Both the position numbers and the translations under genes were made by a program. The notes under the pieces are model-generated. The model saw only the letters and a list, made by a program, of their open reading frames with translations, ran no database searches and was not told the DNA's origin. This document shows positions 25,691 to 33,936 of a DNA stretch of 64,000 bases, piece after piece. Source of the stretch: Paucidesulfovibrio sp036541255 (GTDB taxonomy: Bacteria; Desulfobacterota; Desulfovibrionia; Desulfovibrionales; Desulfovibrionaceae); assembly GCA_036541255.1 (NCBI GenBank), contig JAZHDD010000035.1:3720-67719 (forward strand). Reading direction: 5' to 3'. Every line of letters starts with the position of its first letter. Position 1 is the first letter of the stretch.

Positions 25691-26473
25691 TTAGAGAAAA
25701 GGGATTGCCAGAAGCTTATCCAGGCGTGAAAAGTCGCGGTCGCGGAAAATTTTGAGGCCTATTTCCATGTTTTCGTGCCCATGATCCGGTTGATCCTTGT
25801 ACGAAAGGAACAATCGGTCCCAACAGGAAAGGCAGAAACCGAAATTGCGGTTGGCCTCGCGCATGTCCGTGGAGTGGTGCACCCGGTGCATGTCCGGGGT
25901 GACGAGAATGGTCCTTAGCAGACGGTCGAACCATGCGGGCAAGGCCAGGTTGGCATGGTTGAACATGGCGCTGCCGTTGAGCACGACCTCAAATGTCAGG
26001 ACAGCCCAGGCCGGAGCGCCGAGCAGTACGACCAGACCGATTTTCAAAAGCAGGGAAAGCAGGATTTCGACAGGGTGGAACCGAACTCCGGTACTGGCGT
26101 CCAGGTCCACGTCCGCATGGTGCATGCGGTGGATGCGCCAGAGCGGCCGCAGGGTATGGAATATGCGGTGCTGCCAGTATACGGCCAAATCCAACAGGAA
26201 CAGGCAGACAATCCCGGAGAATCCGTCGGGCAGGGCAAGTGCGCGGAACAGCCCCAAGCCGTGCTGCGCGCTCCAGAGTGCCGCGCCCAACGGGGCTATG
26301 GGCAACAACAGTCGGGCCAACAGCGCAGACAGGGCCACCACGCCAAGGTTGCCGAACCAACGCATGGACCGGGGACGCAGGCGGGGTCTGCGGGGAAACG
26401 CCGCTTCCAGTGCGGCCATGAGCAACAGCACGCCGAAAAAGAAACCCAGCCTAATCCAGGTCTCCGCGGGCAA
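25691..26473 (-). CDS. Fatty acid hydroxylase / sterol desaturase family membrane protein
   Basis: 260 aa, four to five membrane helices and the di-iron histidine clusters HxxxH and HxxHH: 'YWQHRIFHTLRPLWRIHRMHHAD' region (about residues 108-130) and 'DMHRVHHSTD' near 200. Members hydroxylate or desaturate lipids with O2; in an anaerobe the reaction is uncertain. Start is TTG 26473, with AAGGA in the end of the upstream receiver-TPR gene, whose stop is only 3 bases away, so the two are coupled. Confidence 0.82.
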   Translation of the reverse strand: MPAETWIRLGFFFGVLLLMAALEAAFPRRPRLRPRSMRWFGNLGVVALSALLARLLLPIAPLGAALWSAQHGLGLFRALALPDGFSGIVCLFLLDLAVYWQHRIFHTLRPLWRIHRMHHADVDLDASTGVRFHPVEILLSLLLKIGLVVLLGAPAWAVLTFEVVLNGSAMFNHANLALPAWFDRLLRTILVTPDMHRVHHSTDMREANRNFGFCLSCWDRLFLSYKDQPDHGHENMEIGLKIFRDRDFSRLDKLLAIPFL

Positions 26474-26476
26474 GGG

Positions 26477-27574
26477 TCAAACGTCCTTTTGTGCTTTGGG
26501 CGAAGCGGACCGTTGTTGGCGAACTTGTCCTTTGCCGGGTTCCCAGGCACGGTTGAAGATGCGCTTGTAGAGTCTTTCGGCTTCGGCGAATTCTCCTCCG
26601 AGCCCCAGGGCCGAGTCGAGCCATTTTCCGGCCTGCTCCACGTCGCCCATGAAATGATAGGCCTTGCCCAGGTTGAAGTGGATGTTTTCGTCGTCAGGGG
26701 TCAGTTTCAGGGCTTGATGGTAGGCATGGATGGCGCCCTGGTAGTCGCCCTGTTTGCGCAGGTTCACGCCGAGCGTGTTGTAGGGGTTGGGGGAGTCGCT
26801 CTGATATTTGAGCACTTCGATGAAGGCCTGCTTGGCTTCTTCCAGACGGTCGAATTGGGCGTAGATTTCAGCGGCCTTTTGCATATGTCGCTGGTAATTT
26901 TCCTGGTCTCCTCGGCCCTTGTAGGCTTCGGCCAGTCCCTTGTAGGCCTCGGCGAAAAGGTCGTTGATGCGCAAGGCTTTTTTGAAGGAGACAATGGCTT
27001 TGCCGTATTTTTCCTCAAGCAGATAGCGGTAGCCCAAATCATAATAATATTGGGCTTCGTCCTGGATGGAGAGGATTTCCTGGAAGGTTTCGATGGCGTC
27101 GTCAAAGTTGCCCGCACTGACCATGTCTTTGGCCTCTTCCAACTGCATGTCCTCTATCTCGGGATAGTGGGTGAGCTGCTTGGCCATGATCAGGTAACGT
27201 TCAAGAGTCTCCACGGCGTAGGGGCGCAGCACGTAGCCGATGCAGCCTGCGGAAATGGCGTCGAGCACATGGTGTTTCTGGTTTTCCAGGGTGACCATGA
27301 TGACCGGAAGCATCTTCAGTCGCATGTTGCGGCGCAGTATGTTGGCGAATTTGACGCCGGGCATGTCCTCAAGACTGCTGTCGCAGAGCACCAGATCCAC
27401 GTTGGCTGAGGCAACGTAATCTACGGCCTCTGCTCCGGAGCGCAGCACGCGCATGGTTTGCGGTGCGAACGCGGACATGGATTCCTGGTCGCGCCGGGCA
27501 TGCACGTCCACATCCGTGAGGATGAGCACGTTTTGGAAGTGTCGGAAGACGCGGCTTTCTCGTTTTAATGCCAT
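26477..27574 (-). CDS. Receiver-domain protein with C-terminal TPR repeats
   Basis: 365 aa. Residues 14-130 look like a CheY-type receiver: acidic 'TDVD', phosphoacceptor region 'DLVLCDSSLEDMPG', Thr in 'IMVTLENQ'; the conserved Lys of the KP motif is replaced by Arg ('YVLRPYAV'). About 150-345 hold five to six TPR units ('YYYDLGYRYLLEEKYGKAI', 'NPYNTLGVNLRKQGDYQGAI', 'IHFNLGKAYHFMGDVEQA'). No DNA-binding or enzymatic output domain, so it likely signals by protein contact. No histidine kinase is encoded nearby. Confidence 0.83.
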   Translation of the reverse strand: MALKRESRVFRHFQNVLILTDVDVHARRDQESMSAFAPQTMRVLRSGAEAVDYVASANVDLVLCDSSLEDMPGVKFANILRRNMRLKMLPVIMVTLENQKHHVLDAISAGCIGYVLRPYAVETLERYLIMAKQLTHYPEIEDMQLEEAKDMVSAGNFDDAIETFQEILSIQDEAQYYYDLGYRYLLEEKYGKAIVSFKKALRINDLFAEAYKGLAEAYKGRGDQENYQRHMQKAAEIYAQFDRLEEAKQAFIEVLKYQSDSPNPYNTLGVNLRKQGDYQGAIHAYHQALKLTPDDENIHFNLGKAYHFMGDVEQAGKWLDSALGLGGEFAEAERLYKRIFNRAWEPGKGQVRQQRSASPKAQKDV

Positions 27575-27635
27575 GGCGTTCTTCTGGGTTGGAGGGTGCC
27601 AGTCTTGATGAGGTTACCCGTGCCCGGCTTGCAAA

Positions 27636-28424
27636 TCAAGAACGCTTTTGCGCCTTGTGCGCCATGTCCATTTCCATCTGAGCGCGAAGGCATGTTGTGG
27701 CGCTGTCCACGGGCAGTTCCGAGAAAATGCGTCCAGCATACCCGCGTTCGGCGAAAATGGTGGTGGCGCCCGGATAGTTGAGGTCGTAAAACCAACCCAG
27801 GGTCAGCAAACGGAAGTCGTGATACCAGCGCATGTCCTGGTAGCTGGCCATGCGCCGTTCTCGGACGGCGTCCAGAATGGCCAGGGTGTATCGGGACGGA
27901 TCCGGCGCGACGCCTAGAGTCACGACTTTGTTGTGCGGTTGGTTCGGGTCCAGATGATCGAGCATGATGGGGATGATGTCCAGCTTGTCGCAGTCGCGCA
28001 CCAGCCTGACCACAGAAGCCAGCGGTTCGTGCAGAGGGCATGGCAGGTCGCGTACATTATGCAGAAAGACCGCGCCCAGCACGGTTCGTCGTTCCGCAAG
28101 CGTCAGGTCATGCAGCAGGTCGGAGTGCAGCAGGGCGGTGACGCCCAGGCGCGCATGGTTGGCTGTACTCGGGTCGTGGAAACTTTGGAACTGAGCATAT
28201 TGCGGGAAGCGTCCCGTGTCGTGGAACAATGCAGCCATGAGCCCCAAGCGTGTTACCAGCGCAGGCAGGTTGTCACGTTCGGCGATTTCCCGGGCCAGTT
28301 CATAGACGCGCAAACTGTGGCGTAGCTTCAGGTCGATATGGTAGTCGCTCTCTTCACCGTTGCCGAGAAAACCGTCAACATAGGCGCGAAAGCGTTCTTC
28401 CAGTTCCGTCAGTTCGACGCTCAT
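27636..28424 (-). CDS. HD-domain phosphohydrolase
   Basis: 262 aa. The metal-binding pattern H...HD...D is seen in 'LRHSLRVYELAREIA', 'GLMAALFHDTGRFPQY' and 'VRDCDKLDIIPI'. The HD fold covers about residues 30-160; the rest is helical with no second domain. Such single-domain HD proteins hydrolyse nucleotides or phosphomonoesters; the substrate is unknown. The first four bases overlap the stop of the small membrane protein gene. Confidence 0.84.
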   Translation of the reverse strand: MSVELTELEERFRAYVDGFLGNGEESDYHIDLKLRHSLRVYELAREIAERDNLPALVTRLGLMAALFHDTGRFPQYAQFQSFHDPSTANHARLGVTALLHSDLLHDLTLAERRTVLGAVFLHNVRDLPCPLHEPLASVVRLVRDCDKLDIIPIMLDHLDPNQPHNKVVTLGVAPDPSRYTLAILDAVRERRMASYQDMRWYHDFRLLTLGWFYDLNYPGATTIFAERGYAGRIFSELPVDSATTCLRAQMEMDMAHKAQKRS

Positions 28425-28744
28425 GAACGTTCGATGTGCTTCTTGCGGCGTTTATAGATGGATTCGGGCAGGTCGCCGCGCTGGTATTCCCTGTCCAGTT
28501 CGGCGAGTTCTTCTTGGCGCATCTGTTCGGCTTCGATGTCCAGTTCCTTGTCCCGCAGAATGCCCTTGGGGCCGTGCAGAAAACGAAGGAAACCGGCGAC
28601 CACGGCCAGGATGGCGAGCATGAAGCCGATGCGGGCGAGCATGGGCAGCCATTTTTCGCCGGTGCCGCTTGAAAAAGGCCAGAATTCCCAGCCGGATACC
28701 AGCGGTGTGGGTTGGGCCAGGAAATGCAGCAGGTTCAGGTCCAT
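28421..28744 (-). CDS. Small membrane protein with short coiled-coil tail
   Basis: 107 aa. One hydrophobic segment at about 33-57 ('PMLARIGFMLAILAVVAGFL'), then a charged helix ending in 'EYQRGDLPESIYKRRKKHI', which resembles the SHOCT-like short C-terminal motif (Y-x-x-G-x-I/L...). No catalytic residues. Function unknown. Translationally coupled (ATGA) to the HD-domain gene, so the two may act together. Confidence 0.75.
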   Translation of the reverse strand: MDLNLLHFLAQPTPLVSGWEFWPFSSGTGEKWLPMLARIGFMLAILAVVAGFLRFLHGPKGILRDKELDIEAEQMRQEELAELDREYQRGDLPESIYKRRKKHIERS

Positions 28745-28907
28745 GGGCTAGTCTCCTCATGTAAGAAAGCCTTCCTCCCATAATGCGCCTCGGTATGCAA
28801 GGCAAGCCCGCGGGTCTCGGCGAGACAGCAAGCCCGGTCTGGACAGCGGCACGCTCATTCCGTATCTTCCAGCTCCGTTCACCACGTGCCAAACAATGGG
28901 AGCAGGC

Positions 28908-29753
28908 ATGTCTAAAACGTTAATAGTGACGCTTCTTGCCGGATTAGCTGCCTTTGGGTTGGGGGGAGCCTCTCCGGCGTACGCATCTTCCCACACCACG
29001 CTTGACGCCGACAATCAGGTCATGGCGGCTCAGGCATTGGATGGCGGGGCAGCTCTTGAACCCCTTAACCGTCCGGCAGAGCCGCCTCGCCCCAGGGGGA
29101 TGGGAAACAGCATTTTTCCGCTCATCCTGCTCATTCCCCTTGGGTGGATACTTTTTCGTTCGCTCTCCAGGCGGCGGGGGAATCCGGATGATGTCGACCC
29201 GCAGGGACCAGCCAGACCTTCCCAGGGCAGGGATGCCTACTCCCAGGACAATGACCCTGAAAATCTCAAGGATGCCTATCGGCATGCCCGAGCCACCTGG
29301 GATTATATGACTTCGGAACCGAATGGTTCCAAGGCTGCTGCGGCTGTAAAAGACGTCGCGGGTCAGGGAGGGTTTGACAAAACCGAATTTTTGCACGGGG
29401 CCAAGCTGGCTTACGTACGGCTGAGCGAGGCGTTTGACCGGCTTGATGCCGACGCGGCCGCTCCTTTTGCTTCGCAGGCGGTGCTTGATGGCCTGCGGGC
29501 CCGGGCTGCTTCCGGAGCGGAACCCGTTAATACGGAAATCGTATTGGTGGATGCCGATCTGCTGGAGCATACTGCCGAAAATGGTCGCGATGAAGCCGTG
29601 GTGTTGTATGACGTGCTGCTGCGTCGAGGACCGGACGCCCGCGAACCTGAGCAGGTCAAGCAAGTTTGGCGGTTTGTGCGGCATGACGTCAATGACATGT
29701 GGAAATTGGATCGTATGGAAGCCTATACGGAAGCCCAAACCGACAAGGAGTGA
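28908..29753 (+). CDS. Tim44-like domain protein
   Basis: 281 aa. Signal peptide (residues 1-27, ending near 'PAYASS'), a second hydrophobic stretch 'IFPLILLIPLGWILF' (about 70-85), a low-complexity linker, and a C-terminal Tim44/MBA1-like domain (about 130-275): 'GFDKTEFLHGAKLAYVRLSEAF' and the final 'VKQVWRFVRHDVNDMWKLDRM' match the bacterial Tim44-like family. In bacteria these are membrane-attached proteins of unknown role. ATG 28908 has GGAG 5 bases upstream and is preferred over 28896. Two bases before the methyltransferase start, so co-transcribed. Confidence 0.85.
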   Translation: MSKTLIVTLLAGLAAFGLGGASPAYASSHTTLDADNQVMAAQALDGGAALEPLNRPAEPPRPRGMGNSIFPLILLIPLGWILFRSLSRRRGNPDDVDPQGPARPSQGRDAYSQDNDPENLKDAYRHARATWDYMTSEPNGSKAAAAVKDVAGQGGFDKTEFLHGAKLAYVRLSEAFDRLDADAAAPFASQAVLDGLRARAASGAEPVNTEIVLVDADLLEHTAENGRDEAVVLYDVLLRRGPDAREPEQVKQVWRFVRHDVNDMWKLDRMEAYTEAQTDKE

Positions 29754-29755
29754 GT

Positions 29756-30484
29756 TTGGCCAGAAATCGCCATAATTTGAATGCCCCCCTCGAAGAATTG
29801 CTGGAACGGGCCCGCAGCTGTTTCGGCGAAGTCGTTTTTGAGCGCGTGGAGCTTTCCGGCGGTCCTTTGGATATCCTCCAAATCAAGGATATGCCCGCTT
29901 ACATTGATAAATTGCTGGCGAAAAGCGGTGCTGGAGGGAAAGTAGAACTGCCATTGTGGGCCCGCGTCTGGCCCACCAATATTGCTCTTTCTCTTTTCCT
30001 GGAAAAATGTCCGTTTCCGGACGGAGCGCAGTTTTTGGAAATCGGCGCGGGGATAGGGCTTGCGGGCTTGACCCTGGCGCGACGTGGATTCACCGTGACC
30101 ATCAGCGACTTGGAACCGGACGCCTTGCTGTTTTGCCGCATCAATGCCCTGCGTAACGGTCTGGGTGATCAGGTGCGCATTGAGCAAGTGGATTTCACCA
30201 AGGATCGTCTGGAGCGTCGCTTCCAGGCCGTGATCGGCTGTGAAATATTGTTCCGCGAGGTTTTTTTTGCGCCGTTGGCGGCATTTGTCGCTGCTCATCT
30301 TGATGATCGGCCGGATGCTGAAGTGATTCTTGGTTCGGACGGACTCCGGGAAGGACGCGGTTTTTTTCAGTTGATCCAGTCGGATTACGACATGATGCGT
30401 AAGGACGTGCCCTATACGGACACGGAGAGTGGCGAACGAAAAAACGCCTGCCTTTATCGTCTCAGGAGGAAGGCTGGTGCTTGA
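29756..30484 (+). CDS. Class I SAM-dependent methyltransferase (family 16 / NNMT-like)
   Basis: 242 aa. The SAM site is 'FLEIGAGIGLAGLTLARRG' followed by the acidic residue in 'TISDLEPDALLFC' and 'RINALRNGL'. The overall layout ('LPLWARVWPTNIALSLFLEK') matches the methyltransferase-16 family, which includes protein-lysine methyltransferases and ETFB/PrmA-like enzymes, so a protein target is plausible. The start is TTG 29756 with AAGGAG at 29745-29750; the upstream frame from 29699 overlaps the Tim44-like gene. Overlaps the YcaO start by 8 bases. Confidence 0.83.
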   Translation: MARNRHNLNAPLEELLERARSCFGEVVFERVELSGGPLDILQIKDMPAYIDKLLAKSGAGGKVELPLWARVWPTNIALSLFLEKCPFPDGAQFLEIGAGIGLAGLTLARRGFTVTISDLEPDALLFCRINALRNGLGDQVRIEQVDFTKDRLERRFQAVIGCEILFREVFFAPLAAFVAAHLDDRPDAEVILGSDGLREGRGFFQLIQSDYDMMRKDVPYTDTESGERKNACLYRLRRKAGA

Positions 30485-32231
30485 GTTTAAAAGTTGCCCC
30501 AAGGCTTACGAACTGGACCAGGACAAGGCTGTCAGCCCTGAGCAAACCGTGGCTCGGGTCAAGGCCCTGCTTGAGGAAAAATGTGCGGGAGTGTTGGCGG
30601 AAACCGACCGGATCGATACGGGACGCTTGGGCATTCCCGTGTTTGTGAGCAAATGCGGTCCCAAGGCGCGTGATGTCATGCCTACGCGCAAGCAGATGGG
30701 CAAGGGTGCCTCTCCTGAACAGGCCGAGGCCTCGGCACTCATGGAGCTTGTGGAACGTTTCAGTTTTTTTACCTTTTGGAACACCCCGGAGCTGTTCGAG
30801 GAATTGACATGGTCCGAGGCCGAGGAACTCTGGCCGGGCAACGTCATGCCGCTGTCACGTATGCTGCATTCCGTCGGCGAGGAACTGCCGGAAGAAAAAG
30901 CGCGTACCGTGCTTGATCTGGTGCGCTGGCGTTTTCATCCGGCCACCAATATTGCTTTGGGTCGCGAAGAGATGGTCCCTTTGGACTGGTTCAAGAAGCT
31001 CAATGAGTTTAACGGATCGTCCGCAGGCAATACCCCGGAGGAATCCGTGCTCCAGGGCGCGTGCGAATTGGTGGAACGGCATGTCTGCGCCGTGCTGGAC
31101 AGGACCCGGCCCGAACTGCCCACCATTGATGTCTCCGGTGCGGGTGATCCGGTTTTGACCCGTTTGATGGAATGTTTCGCCCGTTGCGGCGTGCAGGTGC
31201 TGCTCAAGGATTTCAGCATGGGCATGCCCGTGCCCACGGTGGCGGCTGTGGCCTGGGACCCGGCCACCTTCCCGGGCATGAGCGAGATCGTGTTCACGGC
31301 GGGCACGTCCTCTTCTCCGGCCAAGGCGGCGATTCGGGCCTTGACCGAAGTTGCCCAGCTGGCAGGGGATTTTTCCACCGGGCGCGTGTATGAAGCTTCT
31401 GGTCTGCCCAAGTTTACGAGTTTGGATCAGCTGGACTGGCTCCGTGCCGGTCCAGTGACGGAGCTTGATAGTTTGCCGAGCGTGGAGCATCCCGACATCC
31501 TGCGGGAATTGCAAGCTCTGGCTCGGGGCCTGGTCGAGAAAGGTGGTTCGGACTGCCATCTCTACAGCGTGGACATCCGGCATCCTGATCTCGGCGTTCC
31601 GGCAAACTATAACTTCGTACCGGGCTTCGACTTCCGTGAACGGACAGGCCATCGCAGCCTGGGGCTGTTCGTGGGGCGCATTCTGGCTGAGGAGGCCTCG
31701 GAGCTGGATGCCGCGGTCGGGCTGGAGATGCTTTCCGAAATATACCCTCATGCTTACTTTCTTCCCTTTTTTAAGGGGTTGCTGGCCTTGCGACAGGGCG
31801 ATCCCGAAGGTGCAGCCGCTTATTTTACCGAAGCGGAGCCGCTCCAGCCCGCTGCTGAAGAGCAAGCCCTGGCAGCCTTTTATCAGGCCTATGCTTTGAG
31901 TGTTTTGGGGCGGTGGGATGAGATCGAGTCCATCCTGACACGCGCAGCCAGCTTGGATCGCGACATCAAGGAAATATTCAATTTGCGCGGCGTGTCACGC
32001 TACAAGGCCGGACGTTACGCCGAGGCAGCGCAGGACTTTACCGCAGCCCTGGATATTGATAGCGGATCAGCGCCGGATTTGGCCAATTTGGGCCTTTGTC
32101 ACAAGGCCCTGGGAAATCCTGCAGTGGCGATGGATTACCTTGCAACCGCCTTGGAGATGGATTCGGCCCTGGAGTGGGCGCGACCTCACCTGGAGGAGTT
32201 GCGCTCCGCCGAAGGGGATTCGGTCGCTTGA
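30477..32231 (+). CDS. YcaO-family ATP-dependent enzyme with C-terminal TPR region
   Basis: 584 aa. The YcaO domain (about 60-400) has the ATP/Mg motifs 'SALMELVERFSFF', 'CELVERHVCAVLDRTR' and 'RALTEVAQLAGDF', so the ATP site looks intact. Residues 420-575 form TPR-like helices ('AAAYFTEAEPLQPAAEEQAL', 'NLRGVSRYKAGRYAEAAQDF', 'ANLGLCHKALGNPAVAM'). There is no PxPxP terminus of azoline-forming YcaO; length and TPR tail recall E. coli YcaO, linked to S12 beta-methylthiolation. YcaO enzymes activate a backbone amide, and some add sulfur to make thioamides. No precursor peptide or TfuA gene is adjacent. GTG 30477 has AGGAGG upstream. Confidence 0.88.
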   Translation: MLEFKSCPKAYELDQDKAVSPEQTVARVKALLEEKCAGVLAETDRIDTGRLGIPVFVSKCGPKARDVMPTRKQMGKGASPEQAEASALMELVERFSFFTFWNTPELFEELTWSEAEELWPGNVMPLSRMLHSVGEELPEEKARTVLDLVRWRFHPATNIALGREEMVPLDWFKKLNEFNGSSAGNTPEESVLQGACELVERHVCAVLDRTRPELPTIDVSGAGDPVLTRLMECFARCGVQVLLKDFSMGMPVPTVAAVAWDPATFPGMSEIVFTAGTSSSPAKAAIRALTEVAQLAGDFSTGRVYEASGLPKFTSLDQLDWLRAGPVTELDSLPSVEHPDILRELQALARGLVEKGGSDCHLYSVDIRHPDLGVPANYNFVPGFDFRERTGHRSLGLFVGRILAEEASELDAAVGLEMLSEIYPHAYFLPFFKGLLALRQGDPEGAAAYFTEAEPLQPAAEEQALAAFYQAYALSVLGRWDEIESILTRAASLDRDIKEIFNLRGVSRYKAGRYAEAAQDFTAALDIDSGSAPDLANLGLCHKALGNPAVAMDYLATALEMDSALEWARPHLEELRSAEGDSVA

Positions 32232-32240
32232 TGCCTGGAG

Positions 32241-32269
32241 TTGACATTATGGTCCCGGACTATTATTAA
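32241..32269 (+). promoter_or_regulatory. Strong sigma-70 promoter of dsrC
   Basis: TTGACA (32241-32246) and TATTAA (32264-32269) with the optimal 17-base spacing, 10 bases after the YcaO stop. The predicted start near 32276 gives a leader of about 120 bases. Fits independent, high expression of dsrC. Confidence 0.8.
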
Positions 32270-32299
32270 ATTCCGTGAAACTGAGTACCCCTTGTCGAA

Positions 32300-32350
32300 A
32301 AGCGGTGGATCGCCGCTTAGCGGATATGGAGCTTTCGCATCCCCGAAAGC
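32300..32350 (+). other. Structured 5' leader of dsrC
   Basis: Two stable hairpins lie in the untranslated leader: an eight-pair stem 32300-32307/32311-32318 with a three-base loop, and a perfect seven-pair stem GCTTTCG (32331-32337)/CGAAAGC (32344-32350). A small GCC-GTAA-GGC stem follows at 32360-32369. No known riboswitch family is recognised. They may stabilise the mRNA or regulate it. Confidence 0.5.
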
Positions 32351-32394
32351 ATTGTTGACGCCGTAAGGCAATCAACTCATCAGGAGGAAAAGAG

Positions 32395-32712
32395 ATGGCG
32401 ACTGTCGAGTACAATGGCAAATCTTTTGAGGTCGATGAAGACGGTTTCTTGCAGAGCTTTGATACTTGGACCCCCGACTGGGTGACCTACGTCAAGGAGC
32501 AGGAAGGCATTGCCGAGATCACCGACGATCACCAGAAAGTCATCGAGTTTCTGCAGGATTACTACAAGAAGAATGGTATTGCCCCCATGGTGCGTATCCT
32601 TTCCAAAGTAACCGGCTTCAAACTGAAACAGATCTATGAGCTGTTCCCCTCCGGCCCCGGCAAGGGAGCCTGCAAGATGGCCGGTCTGCCCAAGCCCACC
32701 GGCTGTGTGTAG
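32395..32712 (+). CDS. dsrC: DsrC, sulfur-carrier protein of dissimilatory sulfite reduction
   Basis: 105 aa TusE/DsrC/DsvC protein. The C-terminal arm has both redox cysteines of true DsrC, in 'GKGACKMAGLPKPTGCV' (Cys-93 and penultimate Cys-104), which carry the trisulfide product of DsrAB to the DsrMKJOP membrane complex. 'GFLQSFDTWTPDWVTYVKEQEGI' and 'YYKKNGIAPMVRILSKVTG' are family blocks. As in other sulfate reducers it is not next to dsrAB. It has AGGAGG, its own promoter and its own terminator, consistent with a very abundant monocistronic message. Confidence 0.97.
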   Translation: MATVEYNGKSFEVDEDGFLQSFDTWTPDWVTYVKEQEGIAEITDDHQKVIEFLQDYYKKNGIAPMVRILSKVTGFKLKQIYELFPSGPGKGACKMAGLPKPTGCV

Positions 32713-32735
32713 CACCTGGTTTTGCCAGTAGATTG

Positions 32736-32764
32736 AGCGGGAGCTTCGGCTCCCGCTTTTTTTT
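32736..32764 (+). terminator. Terminator of dsrC
   Basis: Nine-pair stem AGCGGGAGC/GCTCCCGCT with a TTCG tetraloop, followed by T8 and TG. Very strong. Confidence 0.95.
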
Positions 32765-32869
32765 GTTGCAGAAAAGTAATTCCCGTTTGCCGAATGCTTG
32801 ATGGGATGATAGGAGAGGTGGCCGTAAAGCGGCTAGTACGAACCTCAACGATTTTCACGGAGGCTGAAT

Positions 32870-33706
32870 ATGAATTCTTTTTGGGACACCAACGGTATGC
32901 GCATTCTCCTTGACCGGCTGATGTTTTGGGCAAGTGAATATGGACTGCGCATTCTTGTGGCCCTGGGTGTCATGTGGTTGGGAATCGTGCTTTCCCGCCG
33001 CGTCAGCAGGCTCGTTGCCGCACTTATGACCAAGGCCAAAGTGGAAGAAACCCTGGTCTGTTTTGCGCGCAATGTGGTCTATTACATGCTGGTCGTTGCC
33101 GTTGGCATCGCTGCCGTGGGACAGGTCGGCATCGACGTGACTTCGTTTCTGGCTGTTCTTGGCGCCGCAGGCCTGGCCATCGGCCTGGCCCTCAAGGATT
33201 CGCTTTCCAACTTTGCTTCGGGCGTCATGTTGATTCTTTTCCGTTTCTTCCGTGTGGGCGATTATGTGACCGTTGCCGGAACCTCGGGCACGGTCAAAGC
33301 CGTGAACCTCTTCAGCACCGAGTTGTTGACCCCGGACAATCAGAAACTCTATGTGCCCAACTCCAGCATTTTGGGAAGCGTGATCGTGAATGTCACGGCC
33401 AACGATACCCGACGTATCGATCTGGTCGTGGGCATTGGCTATGGCGACGATATCGGCAAGGCGCAGGGTATCCTGGAAGGCATTCTCAAGGACGATCCCC
33501 GCGTGCTCAAAGACCCGGCCCCAACGGTCGCGGTTTCTGAACTGGGTGCGAGCAGCGTGGATTTTGTGGTCCGTCCCTGGGTGGCTACTGGCGAGTACTG
33601 GGACGTGCGTTTCGATCTGACCCGGCGGATCAAGGAAGTCTTTGATGCCCAAGGCGTTTCCATTCCTTTCCCGCAGCGCGACGTGCATATTTACAACGAC
33701 AAATAA
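32870..33706 (+). CDS. mscS: Small-conductance mechanosensitive channel
   Basis: 278 aa, the E. coli MscS length. Three N-terminal helices; TM3 pore region 'VTSFLAVLGAAGLAIGLALKDSLSNFASGVMLI' (about 88-120) with the Gly/Ala knobs and the GLALKDSLSN hinge; then the beta domain ('FRVGDYVTVAGTSGTVKAVN') and cytoplasmic vestibule. Releases solutes on hypo-osmotic shock. The ATG at 32870 has GGAGG 4-8 bases upstream. Stand-alone gene. Confidence 0.95.
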   Translation: MNSFWDTNGMRILLDRLMFWASEYGLRILVALGVMWLGIVLSRRVSRLVAALMTKAKVEETLVCFARNVVYYMLVVAVGIAAVGQVGIDVTSFLAVLGAAGLAIGLALKDSLSNFASGVMLILFRFFRVGDYVTVAGTSGTVKAVNLFSTELLTPDNQKLYVPNSSILGSVIVNVTANDTRRIDLVVGIGYGDDIGKAQGILEGILKDDPRVLKDPAPTVAVSELGASSVDFVVRPWVATGEYWDVRFDLTRRIKEVFDAQGVSIPFPQRDVHIYNDK

Positions 33707-33790
33707 AGTGACGAACGGCAGGCGCGGACAGTGGAATATGCTTCTTGTCCGCGCTTGCTTGTCCATCGCCGTTCTGCTAGGCATGGAGCT

Positions 33791-33874
33791 GCCGATGGGG
33801 GTGCCCCGGCCGGGCCGGAGCTGAGATCAAACCCTTGGAACGTGACGCAGCTTGCACTGCCGTACGGAATCGGG
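33791..33874 (+). promoter_or_regulatory. TPP riboswitch (THI element)
   Basis: Contains the conserved pieces in order: P1 CCGAT (33792-33796)/ATCGG (33869-33873), GGGGGTGCCCC, GCTGAGA, ACCCTTGGAACGTGA, and GCAGCTTGCACTGCCGTACGGAA. Senses thiamine pyrophosphate. Lies upstream of cytX and in front of a terminator. Confidence 0.9.
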
Positions 33875-33906
33875 CGTCAGGTTACCTCCCGCCTTTTTCT
33901 CGCAGT

Positions 33907-33936
33907 GCCCCGCATTTTTTCATGGGGGCTTTTTTT
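33907..33936 (+). terminator. Riboswitch-controlled terminator directly before cytX
   Basis: Stem GCCCC-g-CAT (33907-33915)/ATGGGGGC (33922-33929), then T7 (33930-33936) ending at the base before the cytX ATG. The GGGGG that could serve as ribosome binding site lies inside the 3' arm, so the hairpin can block both transcription and translation when TPP is bound. Confidence 0.85.

Noticed and set aside
25955..27409. 484-codon open frame antisense to the hydroxylase and receiver-TPR genes
   Set aside because: Spans two unrelated genes on the opposite strand, no family signature.
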